A program made the position numbers and the translations under genes. From NCBI RefSeq assembly GCF_027887165.1, contig NC_077232.1, positions 54,608,788-54,672,787 of the forward strand: a stretch of 64,000 nucleotides of DNA, written 5' to 3'. The notes beneath the pieces were generated by a model that made no database searches, had not been told where the DNA came from, and saw nothing but the letters and a program-made list of their open reading frames with translations. Below, one piece after another: positions 32,477 through 44,200 of the stretch; positions within the stretch are counted from its first letter, which is position 1, and every line of letters begins with the position of its first letter. This DNA is from Monodelphis domestica. Taxonomy: Eukaryota > Chordata > Mammalia > Didelphimorphia > Didelphidae.

Positions 32477-32561
32477 AAATTTTCTGAAATTATATGATCC
32501 AAATTGTATCCCTCCCTCCTGGAGCTGGCAAGCAATTTTTTGTGGGTTATATGTGTATTAA
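32477..32561 (-). repeat. L1 3' UTR fragment (older subfamily)
   Basis: TTCTGAAATTATATGATCCAA, TTGTATCCCTCCCTCCTGGAG, CTGGCAAGCAATTTTTTGTGG match the same 3' UTR type as 37310-37480. It directly abuts the L2 segment. Confidence 0.6.
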
Positions 32562-33103
32562 GATATAACCTTGAGAAGAGAATTTTCAAATGAGTGATAA
32601 AGTCAGAAGTCATATTGAAAAAGCTTTATAAAACTCAATGGAAAGGAAATTGGGGAAACTATTTTAGACACCCCCCCCCCAGCTGTTTAGCCAAAAAAGC
32701 GAGGAGCAATATGGGACTATAGCTATATAGAAATGATACCTTGTTGGTTTGGCTACAAGTCATACTCAAGTAGCAACCTTGAATAAAGTGTTTTCTTTTA
32801 TCTTTATCCATAGAATAAATGCTTTCTGTAACAAATAATTTTGTTTTAGTCTCTTTATTTACAGGTAAAACCAGCTAATCTGTTGACAGATTTCTCAGCA
32901 ATTAAGTAGTTCTCTGTTGTTTTGACTCTTTCAAAATGCTGAGGATAAAAGATCCCAGGCTTGGCATCTCCATCCCTTATCTAATTGGGTCAGAGATCAT
33001 ACTTTCTTTCTTTAATCATTCTGCAGTACATAAGACATCAGGTTTATTTATATCCATTTCATAGCAACTGTGAATATTATTTCTAGTAATGTGATCAGAG
33101 ATT
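32562..33103. other. No recognised feature
   Basis: About 540 bases, with a poly-C tract at about 32670-32680. Nothing else identified. Confidence 0.4.
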
Positions 33104-33104
33104 G

Positions 33105-33265
33105 AGAAAAAAGACCTGGTTATGAACTCTAATTTGGCCAATTTATATCTGTATAACCTTAGACAAGTCTTAGACAAGCTTTCTTGAGTCTCAGATTTCT
33201 CATATCTAAAGTGAAAGCCTTGGCTTAAATATTATTAAAGTTCATTAAAACTCTAAATTACAATC
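33105..33265 (+). repeat. MIR-family SINE
   Basis: GGTTATGAACTCTAATTTGGC, ATATCTGTATAACCTTAGAC, TTGAGTCTCAGATTTCTCAT and AAAGTGAAAGCCTTGGCTTA match MIR left half through CORE. Confidence 0.6.
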
Positions 33266-33284
33266 TTACGCTGATTCAACATTT

Positions 33285-33395
33285 GAATTAAATTTCGTGG
33301 ATATTTATTAGACACTTTTTACTAGGCATTAGTGAAACCAAGACCAATATACCCCCGTTCAAAATCCCTTGACCTCAAAATGTTTATGCTTTATT
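33285..33395 (-). repeat. L2 LINE 3' end
   Basis: GGATATTTATTAGACACTTTT and TACTAGGCATTAGTGAAACCA match the reverse complement of the L2 tail. Confidence 0.5.
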
Positions 33396-33409
33396 CAGAA
33401 ATACACATA

Positions 33410-33413
<4 letters not shown>

Positions 33414-33472
<59 letters not shown>
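33414..33472. repeat. (GA)n microsatellite, about 59 bases
   Basis: Uninterrupted GA units. A pure purine tract of this length can adopt triplex (H-DNA) structures and is prone to slippage. Confidence 0.97.
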
Positions 33473-33475
<3 letters not shown>

Positions 33476-34106
33476 AAATCATAGTGAAATTATTGAGCTT
33501 TCACCAAGAATGCTGAGCATTTATTTAAGATAGCATAGGAGGAACATGGAAGAAATTGAATAACCCCCCAACAGTTCACAGCTTTTTAAGGTTCTGATTT
33601 GGATTTGGGCTACAGAGAACTTGTGTTTTATGGGGAATTTATAGGTGCATCTTGGGGCTTATCCAGATGGCCAGGTGAGGGTTGTTTCATTTGCCTTTCA
33701 CGAGTTTGCTACAGACACTTTAGGGTTGCCTCTACCAAAACTGGTTGACTGTTGTCTGGAAAAGGTGCAGCTGGTCATATCAGGGCTGGCAGTTGTGTCT
33801 GGACCAGAGCCATGGGTTTCTGTTGCTGAACTTAGCAGGGGCAGGGTGTATTTCTGGCAGTCACATTCTATCTTACTATATTTTAAATATCCACAGTCAT
33901 GGTCATGTTAACTAGACAAATGAAAACAGAAATAAGCAATTTGTGGATCCAGAGAGCCAGAGAGTAACTGAGGGGAGTGGAGGAAAGCCTCTAATACATG
34001 AAGAAACTAAAATTAGAAGGAAGTTAAAGATTCTCAAAAGTAGAGATCAGATGGGTCATGTATTTTAGTCCTGGGGAATAGCTTAACTCATTGAGAAGAT
34101 CCAAAT
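33473..34106. other. No recognised repeat; an unassigned 89-codon frame
   Basis: The frame at 33645-33911 (+) starts MHLGAYPDGQVRVVSF. I see no domain, no splice context and no homology I can name. The underlying stretch 33600-33880 is GC-richer than its flanks. Probably noncoding, perhaps a fragment of an unrecognised repeat. Confidence 0.3.
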
Positions 34107-34107
34107 C

Positions 34108-34362
34108 AGATCATTGTTGTGGTTCACTTGTTTCAGTTGTGTCTGACTCTTCGTGAGCCCATTTTGGATTTTCTTGGCAAAGATACTGGAGTAGTTTGCC
34201 ATTTCCTTCTCCAGCTCATTTGACAGATGAGGAAACTGTGGTAAATAGGGTTAAGTGACTTCCCCAGCATCATATAGGTAGTGTCTTAGGCCAGATTTGA
34301 CTCACAGTGATGAATCTTCCTAAATCCAGGTTCTACCCACTGAGCAATCTAGCTGTCCTACA
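34108..34362 (-). repeat. MAR1-type SINE, near full length
   Basis: Plus-strand order: GTTTCAGTTGTGTCTGACTCT, TCGTGAGCCCATTTTGGATT, TTGGCAAAGATACTGGAGTAG, TCTCCAGCTCATTTGACAGAT, CCCCAGCATCATATAGGTAG, TTCTACCCACTGAGCAATCTA, GCTGTCC. Confidence 0.88.
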
Positions 34363-34619
34363 AATGATGTACCAACATTCTAAACTATGAATACCCAGGA
34401 TTTAGTTATAAAATAATTTTACCAAATATTCATATTCATCTAAAGCATTAGAATTCCTTCCCCCCACCCCAACTCTCCTTAATTTGCTCATCTAAGGAGC
34501 ATGATCAAAAAAAGTATGCCCATGTAATTAATTAAAGGAAGCAAATACAGTTCTGGAGTCAAATAAGCACTCTTTGATCTAGAAGCAGTGAATTGAAAGT
34601 ATTTGTCTTAGTAGGTCCT

Positions 34620-34828
34620 TCAGTTGTGGTACAGAGAAAAGATCATAGGATTTGCAGTTAGGGGATGTGAGTTTGAATTCTCATCTGACCTGTGTGAAGT
34701 AGCTTATCCACCTAACTTTCTACTTATGTGACCTTGGCTAGGAAATTCCATCTCTCTGAGACTCCACTTACTCATTACAAAACAAAAGATTTTAATTAAG
34801 TGACCTCTAAAATCTCAGATTTTTAAAA
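34620..34828 (+). repeat. MIR-family SINE
   Basis: GGTACAGAGAAAAGATCATAG, GTGAGTTTGAATTCTCATCTG, TTATGTGACCTTGGCTAGG, CTCTCTGAGACTCCACTTACT and TTAATTAAGTGACCTCTAAAA follow MIR order. Confidence 0.72.
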
Positions 34829-35094
34829 ATCTTCTTTAAACAGGGTAGCCTGAATTGTGACCATTGTTTTAAAGATTCCAAATTGCTCAACACAGCAAAA
34901 AATAAATCTTAAAAACAAATATTCTTCAGGTAATACTATGTGACTATAAATCATATAAGACCATGAGGCATTTGGGAAATATTAAAATTGAAAAGTAAAC
35001 AATGAGCGACTGAAAAATACATAATGGAAATAATTAGGCTCTCACATATTACAGGTGATTGCATATTTAGAAGAAGAGGCAAAAACCAAAATTG

Positions 35095-35165
35095 GTTAAT
35101 TCAACAAACATTTATTGGGCATCTAGTAAACTCAAATAGCATGCTTTGCTCAGGGAAATTCCAAA
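35095..35165 (-). repeat. L2 LINE 3' end
   Basis: AATTCAACAAACATTTATTGG followed by GCATCTAGTAAACTCAAATAG is the reverse complement of the L2 tail. Confidence 0.6.
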
Positions 35166-35349
35166 AAATCTCATAAATTCAGATGGTACATACATTCTGG
35201 CACATTTTGTACTACTGTAGTCCATGTCCAGCCTTAATTCTCCATTAAGGGACCTTCCTTCTCCACTCCAGAATCACAAGGGAGTACTCTGCTTATGTTT
35301 TACCCTTCCTGAATGACCAAGTTCTCTTTTAGCTATCATTAGGTAATTA

Positions 35350-35602
35350 GGTGGCATTGGAGATAGACAAGTGGACTTGGAGTCACAAAAACTTGACTTC
35401 AAAGCTCTCCCAGTTACTTACTGGCCATGTCACCATAGAAAAGTCATTTAATATTTTTTTTAGCTTCAATTTTTCTCTTCCATAAAATGGGGATATTAAT
35501 AAGGCTTAGCTCACAGAGGTGCTATGAGAACATGAGACAATATGTTCAATTCTTTCCCATTATTAAATTTGCTCTATAAATGCTAGTTATTATTGTTTTC
35601 AA
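35350..35602 (+). repeat. MIR/THER1-family SINE, full length
   Basis: GACAAGTGGACTTGGAGTCAC, TTACTTACTGGCCATGTCACC, TTCCATAAAATGGGGATATTA, CACAGAGGTGCTATGAGAAC and the diagnostic end TATAAATGCTAGTTATTATTG are all present. Confidence 0.82.
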
Positions 35603-35637
35603 GGCAGATATTTCCTTGATGGTATATTTGTGTTTCA

Positions 35638-35830
35638 GAAGTGGGCAGTGTGATGTGGGGAAAATATTACTGGTTCTGGGGGAAGAGTATTTGGATTTAA
35701 ATTCTGCCTCTGAAACTTGCTACAGTATATATGTGACTTTGGGAAAGTCCTACTACCTTCTCAGGTAACAGGTTCCTTATTTGTAAAATGAAAAATGGTC
35801 ATTCTAAGTCTATCCTTACTTCTCCTGGTA
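35638..35830 (+). repeat. MIR-family SINE
   Basis: GGCAGTGTGATGTGGGGAAAA, TTTGGATTTAAATTCTGCCTC, ATATGTGACTTTGGGAAAGTC, TTCCTTATTTGTAAAATGAA and ATTCTAAGTCTATCCTTACTT. It lies immediately downstream of another MIR in the same orientation. Confidence 0.72.
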
Positions 35831-35964
35831 TTTTTTGAAGATCTTTATTTGTCTTATGTTGTAGCCTGTTATGCCCACTATATTATTCTCTATTACTTTC
35901 TATGGGTTTCGTGTGACTTATTGTTAATCATTTAGAGATTTGCATTTCATATTAATAGCCATAT

Positions 35965-36215
35965 AACATTGGGCACTGGCATAGGAAGACAAAAGTAGGA
36001 AAGATTTCTTGGCATCAATTAAGGAACACTTTTGTCCAAATTCTTAAGGGTAATAAATTCAGGAGAGTGAAAAGTACAACAAATGTTAAATAGAGGAAAA
36101 GACTACTATAGGCAGTGATCCTTAAGTTCAATGTAGAAGGAATCTAGAAATTCCAAGAAGCAATGGTTGGGAGGGAGTGCATTCTAAGTTTGGGGCAAAA
36201 GGAAAGAAACAGAAG
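35965..36215 (-). repeat. L2 LINE 3' region
   Basis: GGGCACTGGCATAGGAAGAC, AAGGAATCTAGAAATTCCAAG and GGGAGGGAGTGCATTCTAAG resemble the reverse complement of the L2 3' UTR and C-terminal region. Diverged. Confidence 0.5.
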
Positions 36216-36304
36216 ATAAATGTTCAATCTGAGGAACAACTAATTATTAGATTAGTTTAATTGGAAAGTGGAATGTGTAAAGGAAAATCTGGAAAAATAG
36301 ACGG

Positions 36305-36445
36305 TGAAGGACAGGGGTTGAGTTATGATTACCAGCTGAATAAACTTGGGAAAATTACCCCTTGCATCTGTCTAAATTTCCTACTCTATAAAATTAAAGG
36401 TTTGGGCAGAATGATCCATGACGTCCCTTCTTATAGGACTTTTTG
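36305..36445 (+). repeat. MIR-family SINE fragment
   Basis: AAACTTGGGAAAATTACCCC, TTGCATCTGTCTAAATTTCC, TATAAAATTAAAGGTTTGGGC and AGAATGATCCATGACGTCCC match MIR CORE and the gatgacctctaaggtcc end. Confidence 0.6.
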
Positions 36446-37308
36446 CACCCCTACAACCAAAAACTATACATGACTATCCATTTCATCCATCTAACAATGT
36501 TGAAACCCCAATTCTCCTTTCTTCCCAAACTCTTAAGAGAGAAATCTTCAGGAAGACAAGTTGCCTTCATATTAATGCTAATTAACATATTGTTTCTTTA
36601 TGTCACCTTTCTCTAAGCTCTCATTGTACTTTTATGATCTTAGTTTATAATAACAATGACTATGTCAGATTTCATTATCTCACAGGTCTTCTCTCTTCAT
36701 AGGTATTCAATTAAGTGCTCAGAATAGAAATAAATAATTATTTTTTTTCTTTTATTGTGTTAACACTCTATACGGAGCTGAAGGACCCTGGGATTTGTCA
36801 TAGTGGGAAACTGAGACACTGGGAAGGGGCAAGATCTCTACACAGGTGTAGGAGTTTCATGCCTGCTTATTTCTTTTCCTTTTGAGGAGGACTTTCTGTC
36901 TCCCATTTGGAGAACAGGCAGGTGAGATCAATTGTGTTTGACTTGCTACTTCTTGCCTGTACTTGGGTAAGCATTAGTTGCTTGAGAGAAACAAGGAGAA
37001 GGGGATCACTGTGAGTAGGTTAAGGCTTTACAGATACAATCCTTTCAGATGTGGGACTGAACTTCTATCTGTGGTGTCAGAAATTAGAGATGAAATGGTC
37101 ATGACCAGTAATATGAAGATGACCTAGAACCAGAAAAGAAAGAGAACACTGGAGAGAAAGGAGTTGCCAAGTTCCAGAAACTCAGGTATTGTGAATCCTT
37201 ATTTATTATATTAGCTGTGATCATTGTCTCTATTCCCTTTCTTTCAATTATTTATACTCCATGTCCCTGAATTGGAGTCTTGAGCACACATCTTTATTTC
37301 TTTTCAAC
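36446..37308. other. No recognised feature
   Basis: About 860 bases. The 36760-37080 portion is GC-richer, could derive from an old LTR or other repeat, but shows no diagnostic ends. Confidence 0.35.
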
Positions 37309-37309
37309 A

Positions 37310-37482
37310 ATAAGCTTTTTTTTATTCAAAAATATTTTATTTTTCCAATTACATGTAATAACAATTTTCAACATGCATTTTCTGAAATTATAAGATCTGA
37401 ATTGTTTCCCTCCCTTCCTTCTCTTCCCCCTCTTAGAGATGGTAAGAAATTTGATGTGGGTTATACATTTATTTATTTATTT
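37310..37482 (-). repeat. L1 3' UTR fragment (older subfamily)
   Basis: TTTTATTCAAAAATATTTTAT, TTTTCCAATTACATGTAATAA, CTGAAATTATAAGATCTGAAT, TAGAGATGGTAAGAAATTTG and TGTGGGTTATACATTTA match the reverse complement of a marsupial L1 3' UTR type. A short (TTTA)n run ends it. Confidence 0.65.
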
Positions 37483-38726
37483 GTTTATTTATTGGGTTAT
37501 ACATTTAGAGTGAACTTTTAAGGAAGGGTAGTCTAGTAATCCTCCTGGACACAATGGAAGAAGGGGTAAAGTTATCAAGAAGAGTTGTGGGAGATGGATA
37601 CACAGTCATATAAAAGGGCTTAGCTAAACATTTTACACTTCAGTTTTATATGTCCTTCAATTTTATATACCTTGGGATGGGGAGAAGATAGAGAAGTAAT
37701 TCAATGGAGGAAAATAATTCCTTACAGATAGGCAAATAGATATGGGTGTAGGGAGTAGGAATGATAGATTTCTCATTTTGTATTATTTTTAACAATATTT
37801 CATATTATCTAGAAAATTCAGAACCTGATTCAGCACAGGTTAAAATGTTCAGACCTGGTCTTTATTACTCTATCATCCAGTAGGGTGTGAGGCTAAGACT
37901 TGCCAGATTATCACTGATAAGACCACTTGAGCTAGAGGGCAGAGTGAGTTACCATGTAGTGGGCTAATAGGATAGTATTTGTATTTGCTCACTGGATAAA
38001 TCATATAATGAAGAACTTCCCTTCTGTAGAATTCAGAATGACAGAATTGATCTACTTATAGTATTACAGTGACCCAGGTGTTCTGTAGAGTATATAAAGG
38101 TACCTCACAGATACTTAAAGATGTTAGCACATTTTTAAAAAATCAAATACAAAATCAACCCACATACTCTCTATGATCCAGACCAGACAAAATCAGATTT
38201 GTGTCCTATAAAAAAGCTCAGTCATTTATTAGGTAACAGTGATCTATTATCCTTGAGCTTCAGAGTAGTCATGACATAGCACAGATGGATAATCTCATTG
38301 TGCAGTGGTCTAAAGAGACCACATCTATGTAACCCATTCATTGGCTGGCATTACATTTATATTAATATAATATATATTATATTATGTATATAATAAAGAT
38401 ATTTACAAGCTGGAAAATGCATGAGGAATCAATTTGGAAATTGTAAGGTCTGCAAATAATATTTTATGAAAGACTAGTAGAAGAAAATTTAAAAGTTTAG
38501 ATTGGATCAGTAAGCCACAGGTATAAAAGAGAACAAAATTCAATTATTCAAAAAGCTCTCACATCAAAGAAGGAATAGATTTATTCTGTGCATCTCCAGA
38601 GGACAGAAATTGGACTAATGCATAGAAATTTGTTGGGTTTCATTGTTGTTTTGGATAATGCATGTTTTATATTTCATATCTTCCAGACTGCATGTAGATA
38701 AAATTTTAATAATAATTTTCTGATAT
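37483..38726. other. No recognised feature over about 1.2 kb
   Basis: AT-rich sequence; an (AT)n-like stretch lies near 38360-38390. No element identified. Confidence 0.4.
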
Positions 38727-38727
38727 T

Positions 38728-38872
38728 CTGTGGTCCATGTCCTTTCCCTTCTACTTTTTTCCTCTTCCCCACGATGGCAGGTAATATGGTGTAGTTTGTA
38801 CATGTGGCAACATGTAATGCATAATTCTACATTTGTTCTGTTAGGAAAGAAGATACATATCACTTATACAAC
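38728..38872 (-). repeat. L1 3' UTR fragment (older subfamily), diverged
   Basis: CTCTTCCCCACGATGGCAGG, TAATATGGTGTAGTTTGTACA, TGTGGCAACATGTAATGCAT and GAAAGAAGATACATATCA resemble the next section of the same L1 3' UTR type (gatggcaagcaatttgatatgggttgtacatgtg ... gaaagaagacacag). Confidence 0.45.
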
Positions 38873-39553
38873 AGGTAGAACTTATCAGAGATTGATTTGG
38901 ACTCAAGGCAGCTAAGGATTTTATAATCATTAGATCTATCTTACAATAAGATGCACTAATGTTACATAGGAAATTCCATGCCACATTTGTGTTAAAAGGG
39001 AGGAAGGATGTATAATTATTAGGGACCTTTCAGAAACAAAATTTTTGAAAGACAATCAACAAGTTGACCTCTAAATATTCTAGAGGAAATGAACATTCTG
39101 CTGGCATCTTTATTTCATCATTTACAATATAATAAAGCAAGGATCAAGACTAATGGTTTTTAAATGTATCATAATATGTATGATTTGTACCATATAAACA
39201 AACAGCTTCAGGCATTTTATTAGGAGTGTTATGTCTCAGAGTTTATCTTGGATTTAATTAGTGTCAGCATACAAAAGGAAAAAAAAAGGAAGGGCATCCC
39301 CAGAAATAGAGTATTATTATAGTTGGTGGGGGAGGTATATTTTAGAAAGGACACTGGAAAATGGGAATATATCTAGATGAGAATGGTCAGGATGTGGAGA
39401 TCATTGAAAATACTGCTACACAAAGACAAGTTGAAGGAACTAGTGATGTTTTCCCTCGAGAGGGGCATCAAGATAGTTTGCAATTAAAAAAGATATTTGT
39501 CATATAGAAATCATAAAGTCAGGTAACCAAATAATATATTGAATAGATTTTTT
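38873..39553. other. No recognised feature
   Basis: About 680 bases, unassigned. Confidence 0.4.
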
Positions 39554-39554
39554 A

Positions 39555-39672
39555 TCTCAGTCCAGGAGACCTGAATCTGAGTCATATTGCTGACACATAC
39601 TCATTATATGACTCATGTCTCCAAACAGCTCTGAGAATTGCAAAATATTTTGAGATCTGAATTGAGTCTTCT
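39555..39672 (+). repeat. MIR-family SINE, weak
   Basis: CAGTCCAGGAGACCTGAATCT, GAGTCATATTGCTGACACATA and CATTATATGACTCATGTCTCC loosely match the MIR left half. Confidence 0.4.
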
Positions 39673-40173
39673 CATTGAGAGTTTAGTAATAAAATCACAG
39701 GTCTATATAAAATCAAACAATGAATATATAGCTCTTTATTATCTACTATGGGCTTTGATGGTGAAAAAATTTTGGAGAGGAGTTCATTATTAGCAAAAGT
39801 GTTATAATGTCTCTACATGCCCCCAGAATAGGGAACAGGATTTACACATAAGAAGGTAGACTTTGGCTTAAAACAAAGAATAGCTCCTAATATTTACAAA
39901 TTCCACAAATGGGATGAGTTGATTTATAGGGGTAGTAAGTTCATCAGTGAAGTTGTAAGCTGTAGTTGGATGATTTCTTGGGAGTATTGTGGATCTGATA
40001 CCTCAATTAGGTATGGAATGGATCAGTTGACATCTGAGGTCTATTCCAACTATTAGTCACTGATTTCATGAATTTCCAGCCTTTCTGCCTACCAGCTGAC
40101 TTTCATTTTAATTGTCTACCAGAGAATTGAACTACCATTTTCTAGCAGCATTCTAAGTTTTCATTTATTCATT
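39673..40173. other. Mostly unassigned, with a possible MIR 3' scrap
   Basis: GAATGGATCAGTTGACATCTG with AGGTCTATTCCAACTATTAG (40016-40056) resembles the 3' section of a MIR (gactagatgatctctaaggtcccttccagct). The remainder is unassigned. Confidence 0.35.
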
Positions 40174-40174
40174 G

Positions 40175-40438
40175 CTTATATAATAATAATAATACAATCT
40201 ACTTATATACAACTTTAAAATTTCAAAGTGCTTTGCATAGGTTAAATTATTTGTTTTTCATAAGAATCCCAGGAAGTAGATGATATCATCTCCCTTTTAA
40301 CAGATGAATAAACAGAAGCAGAGAGAGATTAAGTGACCATCTCATGCTTTATACACTTAGGGTCTGAGACAGGATTCAATCTGATGTCTTCCTATCTCTT
40401 TATGTCTCATAATTTTTCCACTGTGAAACTTAGCCACC
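40175..40438 (-). repeat. MIR/THER1-family SINE, near full length
   Basis: Starts with AATAATAATAATACAATCTAC, then TTTCAAAGTGCTTTGCATAGG, ATCTCCCTTTTAACAGATGAA, AGATTAAGTGACCATCTC and GGATTCAATCTGATGTCTTC: reverse-complement order from the THER1 3' domain to the head. Confidence 0.75.
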
Positions 40439-41262
40439 CTTGTAAAGAAGGAGGTGAAACATTCACCAATGATACTATTTGCTTCTTTATTTGACTCTTG
40501 GTGTCTTTGAAGACCTCTTTAAATATCTCAAGAATTAGGCATATTTGTGAGGGTCAGAATGCTAAGAGTTTTTCCCCTCTCAGTGGAATTTAATAAGAGG
40601 AGGAGTATATAGCCTGGGAAGAAGACAACAAACCTTCTTCTCCCACAGAGCTTTCAATTCTAAATCCTAGCTTAATTTGCATGCCAGTAAAAGAGAATTG
40701 GGAATGAGATGAGTGTCATTACCTGATCCCTAAAAAACTCCTATGTGACTTTTAGGGTGGTAACTTGAATAGGTCTTGAGGATACAAAATCAAGGGATTT
40801 AATAGAGGTTAAAAGGAATTTTCAAACCTTAGGTCAGAGAGTTGTCTGAGATTAAGGACCTCTGGTAGATGTCTTGAGACAGGAATCAAAAGAATAGATT
40901 TATTCTTAGCCTAGGGCATCTACTTGCTTCTGTTAGCTACCTAGATGTATATAGCTTTCAACAGCTAATTAAAAGAATAAGAGATCTATTTTGAAAGGGA
41001 AAGCCTGATAGACATGATACTCGAGAAAATGGTAGCTGAAATCAAGTTGAAACCTAGAAGATGATAGCAGAGGGCCGCTCAGTAACTTTAAGACCAGTGC
41101 AAATGAACAGTTGATACACTGACAGATGACAGAAAAGAGATAAGACTCATGAGGAATAAATGATGAGCAAAAATATTGTATGTGATTCGATACTAGCAGA
41201 CCATAGCGGAAAACAACAAAGATACATCCACATATGCAAACTTCTAAGAACTTAATACAATG
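40439..41262. other. No recognised feature
   Basis: About 820 bases. A GGTGG-poor, A-rich sequence whose AGAATAGATTTATTC-like stretch near 40893 has no clear meaning. Unassigned. Confidence 0.35.
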
Positions 41263-41263
41263 T

Positions 41264-44200
41264 AACTATGCCTTTTTTTCTCCCCAATTACATGTAAAAA
41301 GTTTATAACATTTTAAAAATAATTTTGACCCTTGAATCCTCCCCCTTCCTCCTTTCTACCCTGAGATAAACAATTTCATTTCCATTTACAAAGATGTATA
41401 TGTGTGATCACGTAAAACACTTTTCTATATTAATCTTTTTTTGCGGAAGGCAATTAGGACAAAAATTAGCAAAAAATGTTCCTTTTGATTTGGATTCAAA
41501 CTGCATCAGTTCCTTCTTTGAAGACAGATGGCATTTTTTTTCATGAGTCCTTTGGGATTGTTTTGGATCATTGTATTGCTAAGAATTACTGAGCCATTGA
41601 TAGTTATTCATTGTAAGGTATTCCTGTCACTGTGTACAATTATGTTCAATGTTGTCTTGGTTCTGCTTATTTCATCTGATTCAGTTAGTGTAAGTACTTC
41701 AAGGTTTTACTGAGCTCCTCCTGCTCATCATATCTTATAGCAAATAGTATTTCAATTATATACTCTAATTAGTGAGCCATTCCCCAACTCATAGGTATTC
41801 CCTTGCTTTTCAATTCTTTATCGCAACAAAAAGATCTGCTTTAAATATTTTTTTGTATATATAAGTCCTTCATCTTTCTGGGTTTTTTAAAATCTCATGA
41901 GGATATAAATCTAGTAATTATAGTGATGAATCAAAGAGTATGCATTATTTTATAGTCCTTTAGACACAGGTCCAAATTACTCTCCAGAATGGTAGAATCG
42001 GTTTACAACTCCCAAAATACTGCATTAGTGTCTCAATTTTCGCATATGCCCTATAAGTTTTGTCATTTTCCTTTTCTGTCTTAATAGCCAATCTGAGAGG
42101 TGTGGAATAGTACTTAAAAGTGGTTTTAATTTGAATTTTTCTAATTAATAGTGACTTAGAACATTTTTAAACATAGCTATAGAGAGTTTTAAATACTTGG
42201 AGAAATGACTTCATATCCTTTGACCATTTATTAATTGAGGAATGGTTTGTATTCTTATACATCTTGACTCCTTTCTCTATATATGTAAGAAATGAAGCCT
42301 TCATTGGAGATATATAAAACTTTTTTTGTACCATTATTATTACTGCCTAGTGCTCTCCACCCTATTTCCTTTTTTAGTTTCTGACCACCACCTCCTCTCA
42401 AATTTTTTTCACTCTTTGTTCTTTTTTTTCTTTCTCCTCTTACTTTCCTGTATTTACTCTATAGATTTCTATACACAATTAATTATGTAAATTCTTCCCT
42501 CATTTGGCTAATTCTGATGAGAGTAAAGTTCAAGTGCGCCCCTCTCCAACTCCCCCATATTCCCCTTCCCTGTAAAAGCTCTTCCATGATTCTTTTATGG
42601 GAATTTATTTATCTTATTCTATTTTTCTCTTTCCTCTTCTCCCAATGCATGTCTTTTTTTCTAACTCCGTAATTTACTTTTTTAAAAATTTCATTTTATT
42701 AGTTGATTTAGAATATTTAGAATATTTTTCCATGGTTACAAGACTCATGTTCTTTCTCTCTCCTCCCCCTACCGCCTTCCATATCTGAGAAAGAACTGTG
42801 GGAAAAGAAACACAGAAGAAAAACAACTGCTTGATCATATGGGTTGATGAGGATATGATTTGGGATGTAGAATCTAAAAGATCACCCTAGTGCAAATATT
42901 AATAATATGGAAATAGGTTTTGATCAATTTACTTTTTTTAAACATCCTATCCTATTCAACTCAAACCCTTGCCCTCTGACTATTTCTAATTGCCTTAGTA
43001 ATGATGAAGTTCTTAGGAGTTATATAAGAATCATCTTCCCATGTAAGCTTATTAACAGTTTAACCTTATTAAATGTCTTGATTTCTCTTTTGCGTTTTTC
43101 TGTTTTTGCTTCTTTTGGGTCTTTTATTTGTGAGTCAAATTTTTCTTTTCAGCTCTAATTTTTTTCATCAGGAATATTTTTGAAAGTCCTCTATTTCATT
43201 GACCGTTTTTTTCCCTGAAAGAATTATGCTTAGCTTTACTGGGTAAATGATTCTTGGTTGAAGTCCTAGCTCCTTTGCCCTTTGGAATATGGTATTCCAG
43301 ACCTTCTCATCCTTTAATATAGAAACCACTAAATCTTATCATGTCTGTGCTTCCATGATATTTGAATTGTTTTTTTTTCTTTTTTGACTGCACCATTTTC
43401 CCCTTCGTCTGGGAGTTCTGGAATTTGACCATAATATTCCTGGGAGTAATCCTTTTGCTATCTCTTTCAGGAAGTGATTGGTGGATTCTTCCCATTTCTA
43501 TTTTACCCTCTGGTTCTAGAATACCATGAGAGTTTTTCTTGATAATTTCTTGAAAAATGGTATCTAAGCTTTTTTTTTTTTTTTATCATGCCTTTTAGTT
43601 AGTACAATAATTCTTAGATTATCTTTCCTGTGCTTTATTTTACAGATCAGTTTTTTCCAGTGATATATTTCACATTTCTTCTATTTTTTTTTCACTCTTT
43701 TTACTTTGTTTCTTGATTTCTCATGGAGTCAATTCCCACATACCCAAATATAAATTTTAAAACATGATTTTCTTGAGTGAGCTTTTGTATCTCCTTTTCA
43801 ATTTGGCCAATTATGTTTTTTGGTGAGTTGTTTTCTTCATTTAATTTTGTACTTCTTTTCCCAAATGGCCAATTCTGCCTTTCAAGAAGTTTTTCTATTC
43901 AGTGCATTTTTTGTCTTTTTCCCTTTGGCCAATTCTTCTTTTTAAAGAATTCTTCTATTTTTTTGGATTTTTGTGTCTCTTTTATATAGCCTATGCTTTT
44001 TTTAAGATTTTAATTTTCTCAGTGTATTTTTTGCCTACTTTACAAAGCTGTTAACTTTTTTTCATGATTTTCTTGTATCACTCTCATTTCTTTTTTTGAT
44101 TTTTCTTCTATATCTCTAATTTGATTTCTAAAAAGTAATTAGCTCCTCTATTAATTCTTTTTGGACTTGATATCAATTCATATTTTTCTTGGGGGCTTTG

